Positions 19,705 to 29,976 of a stretch of DNA of 37,369 bases are shown piece by piece. Numbering within the stretch: the first letter of the stretch is position 1; every line of letters starts with the position of its first letter. The notes under the pieces were generated by a model. The model was not told the DNA's origin. It saw only the letters and a program-made list of their open reading frames with translations, and did no database searches. Origin of the DNA: Balamuthia mandrillaris (taxonomy: Eukaryota; Discosea; Longamoebia; Balamuthiidae); assembly GCA_031835245.1 (NCBI GenBank), contig JAVKOQ010000444.1:1-37369 (forward strand), read 5' to 3'. The position numbers and the translations under genes are program-made.

Positions 19705-22172
19705 TTACTTGCTCACCTTTCGTTTCAGAATGTCAATTTCAGACAAGAGCAACTGAACAGTTTGGTCAGTCTGTTGCTTGTTGACAAGCGCATGCCTGTG
19801 TTGTGCGTCCAACAGCTTAATTTCTTTGATTAATTGTTCGCTGGAACAGCCCTGAAAAAAAAAAGTTTAGCATCTGCTCATCAGCAGCAAGCCCGATGCC
19901 GGCCAGTAAATATATACCTTGTATTTTTTGTCAAGCTCATCCTCCTCTTTATCTTTGGACTTTTTCTGAACGAGGGACCTGTTGCTGATTGCCGCCTCAG
20001 AGCCACCGGCACCCTGGCCCCATGTTTTTCTTCTGTCTGCCTTGGAGGTATTCTTCTGTTCGGTCCTTCTTGCCGGTACTGGGGAGCGTTGAGAGCCCGA
20101 TTCCTGTTTCACAGCTGTAGGAATGGAGAGAATTTTTTTCATTTGGTCGAGAGAAAAGCAGCTTTGCTCCAAGCCCTTGATTGCTCTTTGTGCCTCATCA
20201 AGCTCTATCTTCATTTCTGCCATCTTCCTTGCATTAACATTCGTCCTGCGGATGGTAGCTTTGAGTTCCCTCTCTGTTTCATCTATTCTTTCCTTTAGGG
20301 CCTCGAGGGCTGCTTTATCCCCCCAATCCGCAATCTTATCACCACCCAACCCCAGCGTCAAGTTCCTTTCCATCTCCAGTTCCTTTTCTTCAGTTGTTCA
20401 GCAAGTTTTTCCAATTCTGCCAACGACTGCTCGCCTGTTCCATCCTTCTTTGAGCTTGATTTTTCCTGCTGCCCTGCTCCCTCAGAGCCCGATGACCCTC
20501 CTCTCCGCTCTTTAGGCTTGTAAATGCCAAGCTCAGTGAGCATCTGCCGCAATACTTGTTTCGGTGAGGCAACGCTCTTCACGAAAGGATGCTATTGTTC
20601 CAAGTTGCTCCCCAAGTAAGGTCATGAACAAGAAAAGGATGGAAAAAGCTGAGACAAACCTCAAGCAGCTCCGTGGAAGATGGTCGTTTAGCAGGATCCT
20701 TATCAAGACAATCCTCTATGAACTTGTTGAACTCCGGAGACCATTTGCTGGGCTCTTTCAGTCGCGGTGGTGGTCCACTCAATATCTTGGCCATTGCCTT
20801 TTCACATTGGTTTGTGAGGAACGCTCATCAAAGAAATTAATAAGGCATTACCTTCATCAAACTTTCTTTCTGGTGTGGGGGTTCGCCTTCAGCCATTTCA
20901 ATAGCAGTAACACCAAGTGACCATATATCTGCTTTTTCGTTGTAGCTCTCTCCATCCAGAACTTCTGGACTCCTAACATCACCTATCATCAGCAAAGAGC
21001 GAGCAGGGGAGAGGTGAGAGGAGAGGGAATATTACATCCACAAAGGAGTTCCAACGGTTGTTTGAACGGTGGCATGATCTTTAACTTGAGCAGAAACACC
21101 AAAGTCGGCTGTTTCAAATAAAAGGAGTCAGGCACGATATTTAAACAAAAGAAACAACTCAAAGTCAAACGAACAAAAGACAAACCAAGTTTCGTTCGGC
21201 CTTGCTCATTTAAAAGTATGTTGGCAGCTACAATGGGGCAGGTGAAGAGTCAGTAAAACAGACCTGGCTAAACAAAGTTATTATGGCATGAAATACCTTT
21301 AATGTCGCGATGAATGATGTGCTTTGAATGAAGATATACAAGCCCTCTGAGACTCTCTGCCAAAATAGCAGCTATTTGATCTTCTTTGAGGACAGGAGGG
21401 CTCATTTTACCCATCAAATCATTCACAGCACCTCCGCCGCAAAAGTCCATCAATATCTGTGTCGTTAACAGGAAGCGCATGTAAATGAAGGAAAGCACCT
21501 TTCAGAACAAAAAGGAAAAAGGAGAAGGAAAAAAAGAAGCATACCCAAAGGGTTTTGCCTTTAGGGCAACAGCCGTAGTATTGTACAATATGTTTGTGTT
21601 TGCACTGTTTCAAAATTTCAATCTCCTTTTCTACAGACTCTGCGGCGGGTCCCAAGTTGCTCATGCTTTTGATAGCCATTACCTGCCCTGATGCCTTATG
21701 TTTGCCTTTATATACAGAACCGTACGCCCTATAGGTACAAAGATGGGCTCGTCAAAAAAAAAAAAGCAACAAGAGTAAAGAAGCCCTCACCACCCGTGGG
21801 AAAATGGAACGAAAAATAAATAATAAATAAACAAAAGAAGGGAAAACGACGAACCCTTGGCCTAGTTTGTCTCCTAACTCGAACTGTTCGGAAGGGTCGC
21901 CGCCCTCTCCGCCCCATTTATAACTTGTGTCGACGTGCACTTTATGTACAGCGGGGCCCGTAGGGGCTGAGATCTGAAACGTGTTCTTGGTGGAAAGTCG
22001 CCAGGTTCCACGTTTGCCTTGGTGGTGTTGGGAGGGGGAAGGTGGATAATAGATTATTTGGTTGGGCCTGGGGAATAATAGTTCCTATCAGAAAGAAAAC
22101 AAACGAACCAGGTTCTTGGTTGAGCCGCGCAGCATTCTCAAATTTTTGGGCCAAACCTTTCACGCGCTCCAT
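19705..22172 (-). CDS. CRIB-containing STE20-type Ser/Thr protein kinase with coiled-coil tail
   Basis: Exons: 22172-22109, 22017-21855, 21728-21545, 21456-21297, 21227-21186, 21108-21036, 20972-20852, 20797-20660, 20591-19918, 19851-19705 (588 residues from the ATG at 22172; frame open further upstream, so the true start may lie in an earlier exon). [14 protein letters not shown] is a CRIB-like motif, which binds Cdc42/Rac GTPases. It abuts the kinase domain: [19 protein letters not shown], a Glu helix ([11 protein letters not shown]), [31 protein letters not shown] and [15 protein letters not shown], all STE20/PAK/GCK hallmarks. A Lys/Ser-rich linker and two coiled-coil stretches form the C terminus. 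The frame shifts by one at a run of four A's (T4 at 20384-20387) between EQLKK and ELEMERNL; one missing base would explain it. Likely a GTPase-controlled signalling kinase. Confidence 0.88.
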
Positions 22173-23109
22173 CCTCGCAACCAACTCTCTTATTCGCCTG
22201 TTATGCTGGCGTAACGCCCGCGTTGTAAAGGGCCACTGCAGCACAGGCCTTACCGCTACTCGCTAATTAATTGTGCTTTTTTTTTTTTGGGTGCAATACA
22301 TAATATGTATTGAGGGGTCATGCATTTTCCCACAGGGCAAGTGTGCGTGCCCCCAGCTGCCAACGCCTGACGTTGTAGGGGGGTGCATTACGGACCCTCT
22401 GGTCCCCGACGGCACCAAAGTGATACAATGCAAGGCAACAAGTGATACAATGCAAAGAAAACTTGCCGCCCGCACGGAAGAGGAGGTGGTAAGAGCTAGC
22501 TGTAGAGTAAAAAAAGCGGATCAAGATGTCTGGCCATCATTCGTTGAATGGATGTGATCATACAAGCGCATCTTCACTTGCTTAAAAGGACATCTTGCAG
22601 CTATGTTGTTGGGCTCTACAGAGGAAAAAAAAAATCAAGATTACCAACAAAACAATGTGAAGTTCGATACAAGAAGATGAAGAGGAGACGATCGAGTAGT
22701 TCGCAAGGAGCAAAAGAACAGATCGCCTGTTGCAATCCCTGCAGCTGGTTTTACCAGTCACTTGGTTATGATGCCAGAAACAGTTGAGAAGCTGTGTTTT
22801 TGCTTTTGTGGGGGTTAATAGGATGCTATCTTTCATTTGTTCTTGCTCAAGGAAGCAGTGAACAACATCAATATTGTCACAAAGTTGTTCTTCAAAGTGA
22901 AGGATATGTCCTGATTACTCCAGCCAGCAGCAGTCATATCTCTTTGGCCCCCGTAACATGTACAAAGCACACTCGTCGACATGGATCTGGAGGTGGATGA
23001 TCTCAGTGGGTTGATGACGTCACAACCAACAAAAAAAAAAAAACAAAAAAAGGGGGGAAACGAGAAAGAGAAGAGAAAGGGAAAAGGCTGAAGACAGGAA
23101 AGTTTACTA
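22173..23109. other. Upstream region of the CRIB kinase and start of the repeat block
   Basis: No gene is supported. A frame contiguous with the kinase stays open to about 22255 (PVLQWPFTTRALRQHNRR), so part may be an upstream exon. The stretch holds a near-palindrome AATACATAATATGTATT (22295-22311), two copies of AGTGATACAATGCAA 22 bp apart (22419, 22441), and an A13 run followed by purine-rich sequence (23030-23095). Confidence 0.5.
22419..22455. repeat. Two direct copies of AGTGATACAATGCAA
   Basis: Two perfect 15-bp copies start at 22419 and 22441, about 250-280 bp upstream of the CRIB kinase start. This could be a paired protein-binding site or a small local duplication; nothing decides between them. 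Confidence 0.5.
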
Positions 23110-24542
23110 TTATTCAAGGCTTTGGTGAAAGTGAACAAAACAGTCCTTCCTTTCTGCGTGAAGGTACACCACATCTCCGGTGTTTGCTGTACACCCTACA
23201 CAGATTGTACGACAGTTTCCAGCAGCCGCAGAAGCTTTACAGTGCGCACAAGCTCCCCTCTTCTCTACACGTTTTGGGTAGTGAAGCGGCTCTTTGTTCC
23301 GTACAGGTCTTGAAGGTTCGTTGCAGTTCTGCATCTTTGTAGCTCTTTTGCGTTTGTTTTGTTGTTTTCCGCCCCCTTTGGCACGAAACTCAAACGCAAG
23401 TTTCTTAAGGAAGTCCTTGTGACGCATGTTTTTTTTGTTGACGGCGTTATACAGGATACGAGCGTTAGCAGCTGTAAGGAAGAACAGGTTGATAAACTGT
23501 GCGCGTGTGTGCTTGAAGATGCGGTGCTTAAAATAGTAACGCATTCGGTAGGAGTTGGCTCGATCCACAAAGTTGAGTGTTTTTCGGTAGTGGGACACAA
23601 TCTGAGGTACGCGTTCTCTCCCCTCTTTGATTGGTTTGGCAACTGTATTTGTCAAGAGATTGAGTATCTTCTTGTCCTTCCAACATACAGCCAAGACTTT
23701 GCGCCGTTCCCCTGATTGCCATACCATTGCGCCTCTCTCAACTTTCATTGACTTGTGCATTTGCTTAAAAGGCTGATCTGCTTTGCAGCTCATGATAAAG
23801 TATGCCTTCTTTCGTTTCTTTAATAACTCCTTTGCTGTTGACAGTCGGCCATAATATGAGTCCATGGTGACATAATAGCCACTTCCAGGAAGCTTGTCAA
23901 CAAAGTCTGTTACAATCTTGGCTGTTTTTGGTTGTGTTCCACGGTATGTCCAAAGTCATAAACATATGTTGTCTTGTCTGCTAAAATGTACATCTTTATC
24001 CCGTTAGGATTTGGCTTGCCTTTGACAAAGACTCGTACTCCTTTCTTTCTTCCTTTCCATCACGCCATTCCTTCATCGATGCAAACTTGTTGGTAAGGCA
24101 CCCAATACTTCTTAAAATTTGCTTGTAGCTCACTTTCTATCCAAACAATATCAAAGTGTAGCCAGTGGTGAATCTCTAGCCATTTGTCTCTCCCTATAGC
24201 CTCCTGACAGAAATGCATTCCAAAGATAGGACAGTCCTCCCAGTATTGGTGGAGTGATGGACTGGGGCTAAGGCTCATTGCCAAAAAGAGAGCCAAATAC
24301 AAAAACACTTCTTTTTGTGTAAGTTTTAACTCTCCTTCCATTGGTTTTTTCTCATGATGATAATGCTTTGTCTCGTTCACAATGTGTTGAAAAAGCCGCA
24401 ACGGAAACAGCAACAAAAAAGCATCCAATACAGACAGCTTCTCTGGGCAGTTTGTAGGTCCTGGGACAGCGTTGAATGGGTATGTTGGCACGTTGATTCG
24501 TTTTCGTCGCCATTGTTGTTCCTTGTTTGGCCTTCTGGGCAT
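23110..24542 (-). pseudogene. piggyBac-type transposase, decayed
   Basis: The minus strand encodes a piggyBac (DDE_Tnp_1_7) transposase in pieces. The N-terminal part starts at MPRRPNKEQQ (ATG at 24542) and has LDAFLLLFPLRLFQHIVNET, then KWLEIHHWLHFD and CIDEGMA, whose Asp is the first catalytic position. A middle part (KGVRVFVKGKPNPNGIKMY) follows, then YYVTMDSYYGRL (second Asp), LNFVDRANSYRM (third Asp) and RAQFINLFFLTAANARILY. The C terminus has Cys pairs (CAHC, CVGC, and more C/H beyond) like the piggyBac zinc-binding end domain. An in-frame TGA follows CIDEGMA near 24060, and at least two further frame changes lie between 23870 and 24060, so it is dead here. piggyBac elements cut and paste at TTAA; I could not identify its terminal repeats. 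No host gene lies within it. Confidence 0.88.
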
Positions 24543-24566
24543 GTTTGTGTTTTGTTGTTGGTTGAA

Positions 24567-24602
24567 AAAAAAAAAGAACAAAAAAAAAAAAAAAAAAAAA
24601 AA
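24567..24602. repeat. Poly-A tracts inside the piggyBac relic
   Basis: An A11 run, GAAC, then about 22 A's lie just upstream of the transposase start on its coding strand (T-runs there). This simple sequence is liable to length error. Confidence 0.8.
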
Positions 24603-24728
24603 CGGCGCAGTCTTCTTTTTTTTGCATAAAATTTTGAGGGGCAATTTTTTGATGTCCATGTCGGGCAAAAGCCTGTAACATGTACAAAATACACAATTTT
24701 GATCACGCACAGCCAAAAAAAGGTGCAC

Positions 24729-25700
24729 TTTTTAATTGGCGGTGCCTTAGAGGCTTCAAAGAGATATAGTGGTCGAATGTGGTCAAAAAGATGCTTGGGT
24801 CCTCATTTGGCTTGCCATGGAAGGGCCACAACATTTCCACGGTAAGCAGACTCTGTGTTAGCTGAATATCACCCAAGCTGTCACCAGTGTTATTGGGCCT
24901 TGAGAAGATTTTGCAGTTGAGAGATCAAGTCATTAAGAGCTGCAAGAGCTGCATCATTGTGTTCTCTCACTTATTTAATGTTGTTGGAAAACTCCAACAT
25001 AGTAGCTCTTCTTTCTGCCAAGTTCTCCTTCTGCTGTCGACCTGAGGAAACCTCTTATCTTCCACTTCTCCTTTCTTAATGTTTCCTTTTCTCTCTCTTC
25101 CATTTTATGCTTTGTTCTTTTATGGATCTTTCTTCTAGTTTAAATACTGCCTCTCCTTGTTTCTTCTTCTTGGGACAACTTACAACAAAATACTTACTTG
25201 TATTCTTTACTTTAGTAAAATAAGTTCAGGTCTTGTACTTACTTTGTCTCCACTATCATTCCTGTTCTTATTTTACAACAACATGTTGTTAGAGAGCACA
25301 TTTGCAAAGGTTTTCAACTTTTGATACAGATGGTTGATGTGGTAAGACAAAGAAGAAGCATCACTAGTCTGCCTGACCAAGATTTTGTTGTGGTCAGCTT
25401 GGCTTGCACAAAGCTCAAAGAGGGCCTGGTCAATGGCATGTTGCCTGTCCATAGGAAGAGTTGTAGTACTTCGTTGCAAACAGGTGGAACACCTTGTAAG
25501 CGCCCCAAGTTACCTCCTAAAACCCCAAGTATCCAAAAATATGTTAATTACCTGAAAACCAAACTTACTAAGAAACAAGTAAGCTGATGTTGCCTTGATA
25601 AGGCTGGTAGAGAAAAATTAAATAAAACAAAATTTTGAAGAGTATTTTATCTCAATGGGACACAGGTTAAACTTGTGTTCTTTTTATCAAAATTCTTACA
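24729..25700 (-). other. Relic of an unidentified element
   Basis: No intact gene. The minus strand carries short protein-like stretches. Around 24905-25035 it reads GRQQKENLAERRATMLEF, then NDAALAALNDLISQLQNLL after an in-frame stop, with a Lys/Arg/Glu-rich run before it (25040-25150). Another piece at 25273-25479 contains HAIDQALFELCASQADHNK. Charged and helical content resembles the tail of a DNA-binding accessory protein of a transposon, but I cannot name the family. The rest is AT-rich with nothing else seen. Confidence 0.35.
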
Positions 25701-25705
25701 ATTGC

Positions 25706-25947
25706 TAAAAAGTTTATTTGCTCTGAGAGCAACACCAATCTATACATAAAAAGTAAGCCTTGTACATACATAGTGTACTCTTACTTTTCTTACTCCCTCA
25801 TCCTCAATGCCTTCCCAATTGTTACTCAATTCACAAGTGAAAGGTGTTGAATGAGATTTCAGACCAACTTTGTATCATCTAGCTATCCTTTTCTTTCCCT
25901 TTCCTTTTTCCTCTTTTCCTTGCTTACATTACTTCCAAAGACTGATA
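25706..25947 (-). mobile_element. 5'-truncated LINE copy 1 (3' tail only)
   Basis: About 240 bp match the last part of the LINE at 26442-31328, starting at its end (AGCAAATAAACTTTT on the minus strand) and stopping just past the ORF2 stop codon region. It has the same orientation as the large copy and differs only slightly. It abuts the tail of copy 2. Typical product of incomplete target-primed reverse transcription. Confidence 0.9.
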
Positions 25948-26418
25948 GTAATAGTAATAAAAAAGTTTATTTGCTCTGAGAGCAACACCAATCTATACAT
26001 AAAAAGTAAGCCTTGTACATACATAGTGTACTCTTACTTTTCTTACTCCCTCATCCTCAATGCCTTCCCAATTGTTACTCAATGTACAAGTGAAAGGTGT
26101 TGAATGAGATTTCAGACTAACTTTGTATCATCTAGCTATCCTTTTCTTTCCCTTTCCTTTCTTCTCTTTTCCTTGCTATTACATTACTTCCAAAGATTGA
26201 TAAAATGCAGAAGAACTTCCATGCTTCCAACTTGCTCTTGCTGCCCATAATCTCCAGACTCATTTACAACTTTGCTTACATTGTTCCATCTCTTGAGCTC
26301 TGTTACATTTCTTTCCACTTGACAGGAGGTTTGTTGTACAGTCTTCTATAATCAGCTTTCTGACTTGTTCTTCATTTCCATTGTCCACACTCCAGATTCT
26401 AAAGCGATCTTCCCAAAG
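25948..26418 (-). mobile_element. 5'-truncated LINE copy 2
   Basis: About 470 bp match 26442-26909 of the large LINE, covering the 3' UTR and the last part of ORF2. The 3' end on the element strand is TTATTACTATTACTAT-like, a trinucleotide-type tail rather than poly-A. It breaks off abruptly after CTTTGGGAAGATCGC (reading into ORF2). Copies 1 to 3 lie head to tail in one orientation. Confidence 0.9.
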
Positions 26419-26670
26419 AAATTCATAACTTATTTTTTTGAAATAGTAGTAATAAAAAGTTTATTTGCTCTGAGAGCAACACCAATCTATACATAAAAAG
26501 TAAGCCTTGTACATACATAGTGTACTCTTACTTTTCTTACTCCCTCATCCTCAATGCCTTCCCAATTGTTACTCAATTCACAAGTGAAAGGTGTTGAATG
26601 AGATTTCAGACCAACTTTGTATCATCTAGCTATCCTTTTCTTTCCCTTTCCTTTCTTCTCTTTTCCTTGC

Positions 26671-29600
26671 TTACATTACTTCCAAAGACTGATAAAATGC
26701 AGAAGAACTTCCATGCTTCCAACTTGCTCTTGCTGCCCATAATCTCCAGACTCGTTTACAACTTTGCTTACATTGTTCCATCTCTTGAGCTCTGTTACAT
26801 TTCTTTCCACTTGACATGAGCTTTGTTGTACAGTCTTCAATAATCAGCTTTCTGACTTGTTCTTCACTTCCATTGTCCACACTCCAGATTCTAAAGCGAT
26901 CTTCCCAAAGGTTAGGACACCTTAACAGGAAGTGTTCTGCTGTTTCTTCCTCAGCATCACATGCAGGGCACTTGCTATCCACCTCAGACTGCTGAATGGA
27001 TCCCCACTTTTTTCCAATAGGCAGTCCACCACAGCGAATAGCATTCATCAAACGTTCTTTCCTTGGGTTGGTAATCACTAAGCTCCGTTGTTGTCCAACC
27101 AAACATCTTCCATTTGTCAAGAAGTTATGCCATAGCCATGCTCTTGTTCCTCTTTCTCCTTCAGCTGCATACTCCATCTTGGCTACTCGAGTTAAGGCCC
27201 TCATCCTCATGGCTTTCTTTTCAACAACTGTCGTTCCGTCACCTCCCTCACCTTCATTCTTCTCCCCTTCCTCTTCACTTGCTTGGCTTACCTCTTCAAG
27301 TAGCTCAAAGTGGCCATCTTGCCTCTCAGCATGATGAATTACTGCTTGTCTTTCCAACTCACAGTAGGCCTTGATGGTCACCCAGCCCAATTCTGCTCTA
27401 CAAACCCCCGCCACAGTCCTTCGATGAACTTGCAATACACTTCTTGCTGTCTCATTCCACACTGCTTCGATCTTCTTCCACCATGATTTGGAAAGCTCTG
27501 TCATACATAATCCATATGACAAGGTAGACTTGACAATAGCCTCTGCAGCAATCTGGGCAGTGCGTGTACCAAGGCCTTGGGCAATGGCTCCCCGCTGCCT
27601 AAGGCTGTAGAGGGCTTGCTTGGCCTTGGTGATCCTCTCCTTGGCATGAGTTGTCCATTCCCCACTTTCTTCAAACCACAGTCCCAGGTACTTGGCCTCC
27701 TTCACCCGTTTCACAGCCTCCCCCTTCAGTCTCCACTCTTGAAAATGAGCCTTCTTTCCTTGTACTAGCACCACTGATTTCTTTGCATTGAACTGAAGTC
27801 CCAGAGCATTCACTGCCTCCACTGCTACATTCAATCTTCTCTGAAGCTCAAATGGGTCGCTGGCCACCACTGCCAAGTCATCTGCAAACAACAAGCAAAC
27901 ATTCCTTGCTTTATCTCATCTTTCCTTCTCCTCTGCAGCTTGTAGCTTTCTTGCCACCACATCAATGTATACATTGAACAAGAATGGAGACAAAACTCCT
28001 CCTTGCTTAACTCCTCTTTCCACCAGAAATTCCTCTGAAAGCTGCCCATTCATGCGAATAACACTCGTCATACCATGGTACCACTCTGTAATGATACCCA
28101 CTGCTGCCTCTTCTGCTCCTCTTTTGCGTAATGTCCTTGCCAGTATGTCATGGTCAAGCATGTCATATGCCTTGCTGATATCCAACAGAGCAATATAGGT
28201 ACGTTCTTTGCTTCTCTTCATCAGGCATTTCTTCAACCGCCACACCTGATCCATGACTCCCCTTCCTTTTCTAAATCCACCCTGGCAAATACTTATCCAC
28301 CCTTGCTCTCTTGCTTGTATGTTCAATTGTACCAAGATAGCTCCTTCAAACACCTTGGCTGCATTGCATAGGAGAGTAATACCTCTATAGTTTGCTGGAT
28401 TCTGGGGATCTCCTGCCTTATGCAAGGGAATAACCACCCCCTGTTTCCACTCCTTGGGGAATATGCCTTGGTTCTCAATGACCTTGATCAGCGTCCAAGT
28501 TGCATCTTGCACATGTTTGCCTCCATACTTCATCATTTCCCCATCAATATTGTCCACCCCAGCTGCTTTGCCCACCCTCAATCTTTTCCTCCATGCAAGA
28601 TTAAAACTCTCCTTCTTAAGCCAGTTACTACCAGACAAAGGCAGTCCTTCTGGACCTGCTTCCTCTCGATGCAAGCTCCCAATGGAAGAATCCTTCCTTC
28701 CCAGCTTTGCCCAATGTTCCTTGAAGGCTGCCGTGCTACCGTGGTGCTCCCTAACTGCTTTGGGCTCTGCTCTACGCTTTGCCACTATCCTCCACATGTT
28801 GCCGATCCATTTCTGCATTTCCTTGATGTTCTCTTGTCTTTTCCACTTCATCCAGTCCCATTTGTTGGCTCTCCACAACTTCACAAACCTTTTCCTGAGT
28901 TCCACAAATTCCTCTCTGGCCTTTCCATCATTCTTTCCTTCTCTTAGCCACTGAGCATGGGCTATCACTACCTGCTTGTTCAAGGATGTTAACTCTGCTG
29001 TCCACCATGGCTTCCTTGCCCTGCTCGTTGTTGCTCCTATCAGTCTCCTTTCTCTACCAAACCATCTCATTGCACAATCCCACAATCCTTTTTTCCACTT
29101 GCTCCAAAGATCTTCAACAGTAGCTGTTCCCTCCCGGGTTTTCTTGACCATGGCCTTCCATTCCTCTCCTTTGAAGAAACGCTTGCACCCGCGTTTGTAC
29201 TCCCTCCACCTCCTCTTGCGATCTTCCTCCGAGTAGGACTTCCACTTCCATCGTTCCATCCAAACCCCGCCACAATTATCTGCTGGGTCCTTCAACTCGA
29301 CTACCAGTGGTCGATGATCGGTCCAAGCTTGCCATCTGTCACCAACTACCTTGCCCGTCCATCTCCATGCTACCACATAGTCCACAATGCTCTTTCGTTT
29401 TCCAGCTCTCCATGTAAATACTGGCGCTTCCTCTTCGAGCTGAGGCAACGAGAGGGCCAGCCTTTTGAAAGCCTCCACCAACACCTTTCCTCTCGTGTTG
29501 TAAGTAGATTCACCTCTACCATTCCATCCCTTTCCACCCCTGGCGTTCCAATCACCTCCAATAATCAGGGGTCTTCCTTCCTTGACCACGTCCAGGATTC

Positions 29601-29976
29601 TTTTCTCAATCGCAGCCAAGGTGACCTTAAAGTTGTCCACGGTACCTCCTGGAGGGAGATACACTATACCGATTATAAAGATGCAACCCTGTCCCGCCAG
29701 TTCCACCCAAGTGGAGTTGGGTGTTCGCCACTCTTTCCTTTCTCCGATGTTCCCCTTGAAGCCCTCTCGAACAAAGAAACCTGCGCCACCCCTTCCATAG
29801 CCACTCCTCCCTGGAGCAGCCCCTCCACCCATCCACCGATACCCCTCCAATCGAGGGGCAACCATCCTCCTATGTTCGCACACTCCAATAATGTCAAATT
29901 GCTTACTGTCAGCCCAACAGCTGACCAATTCCTCTTGTCCCCAGCCCCTAGAGTTGACAAACGCTACTGAAGTCAT
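26671..29976 (-). CDS. LINE ORF2: endonuclease-reverse transcriptase (one in-frame stop)
   Basis: About 1101 codons. The N-terminal exonuclease-endonuclease-phosphatase domain nicks target DNA: FVNSRGW, the Glu of GVCEHRR, LIIGGDWNARGG and TDHRPLVVEL. The reverse transcriptase follows: KQGVVIPLHKAGDPQNPANY, RGITLLCNAAKVFE, GFRKGRG, ALLDISKAYD, GVKQGGVLSPFLFNVYID and FADDLAVVA (catalytic Asp pair). Near the end CPACDAEEETAEHFLLRCP is the C-x2-C-H-C knuckle typical of LINEs. A TGA at 27916-27918 interrupts the frame between EEKER and DKARN, just before FADD; the frame resumes at once without a shift. This is a single nonsense mutation, or less likely recoding. The start overlaps the ORF1 stop (ATGA). 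RT phylogeny would be needed to name the clade. Confidence 0.93.

Noticed and set aside
22295-22311. AATACATAATATGTATT as a transposon terminal repeat
   Set aside because: Near-palindrome only; no partner copy at the other side of the piggyBac relic and no TTAA border with it.
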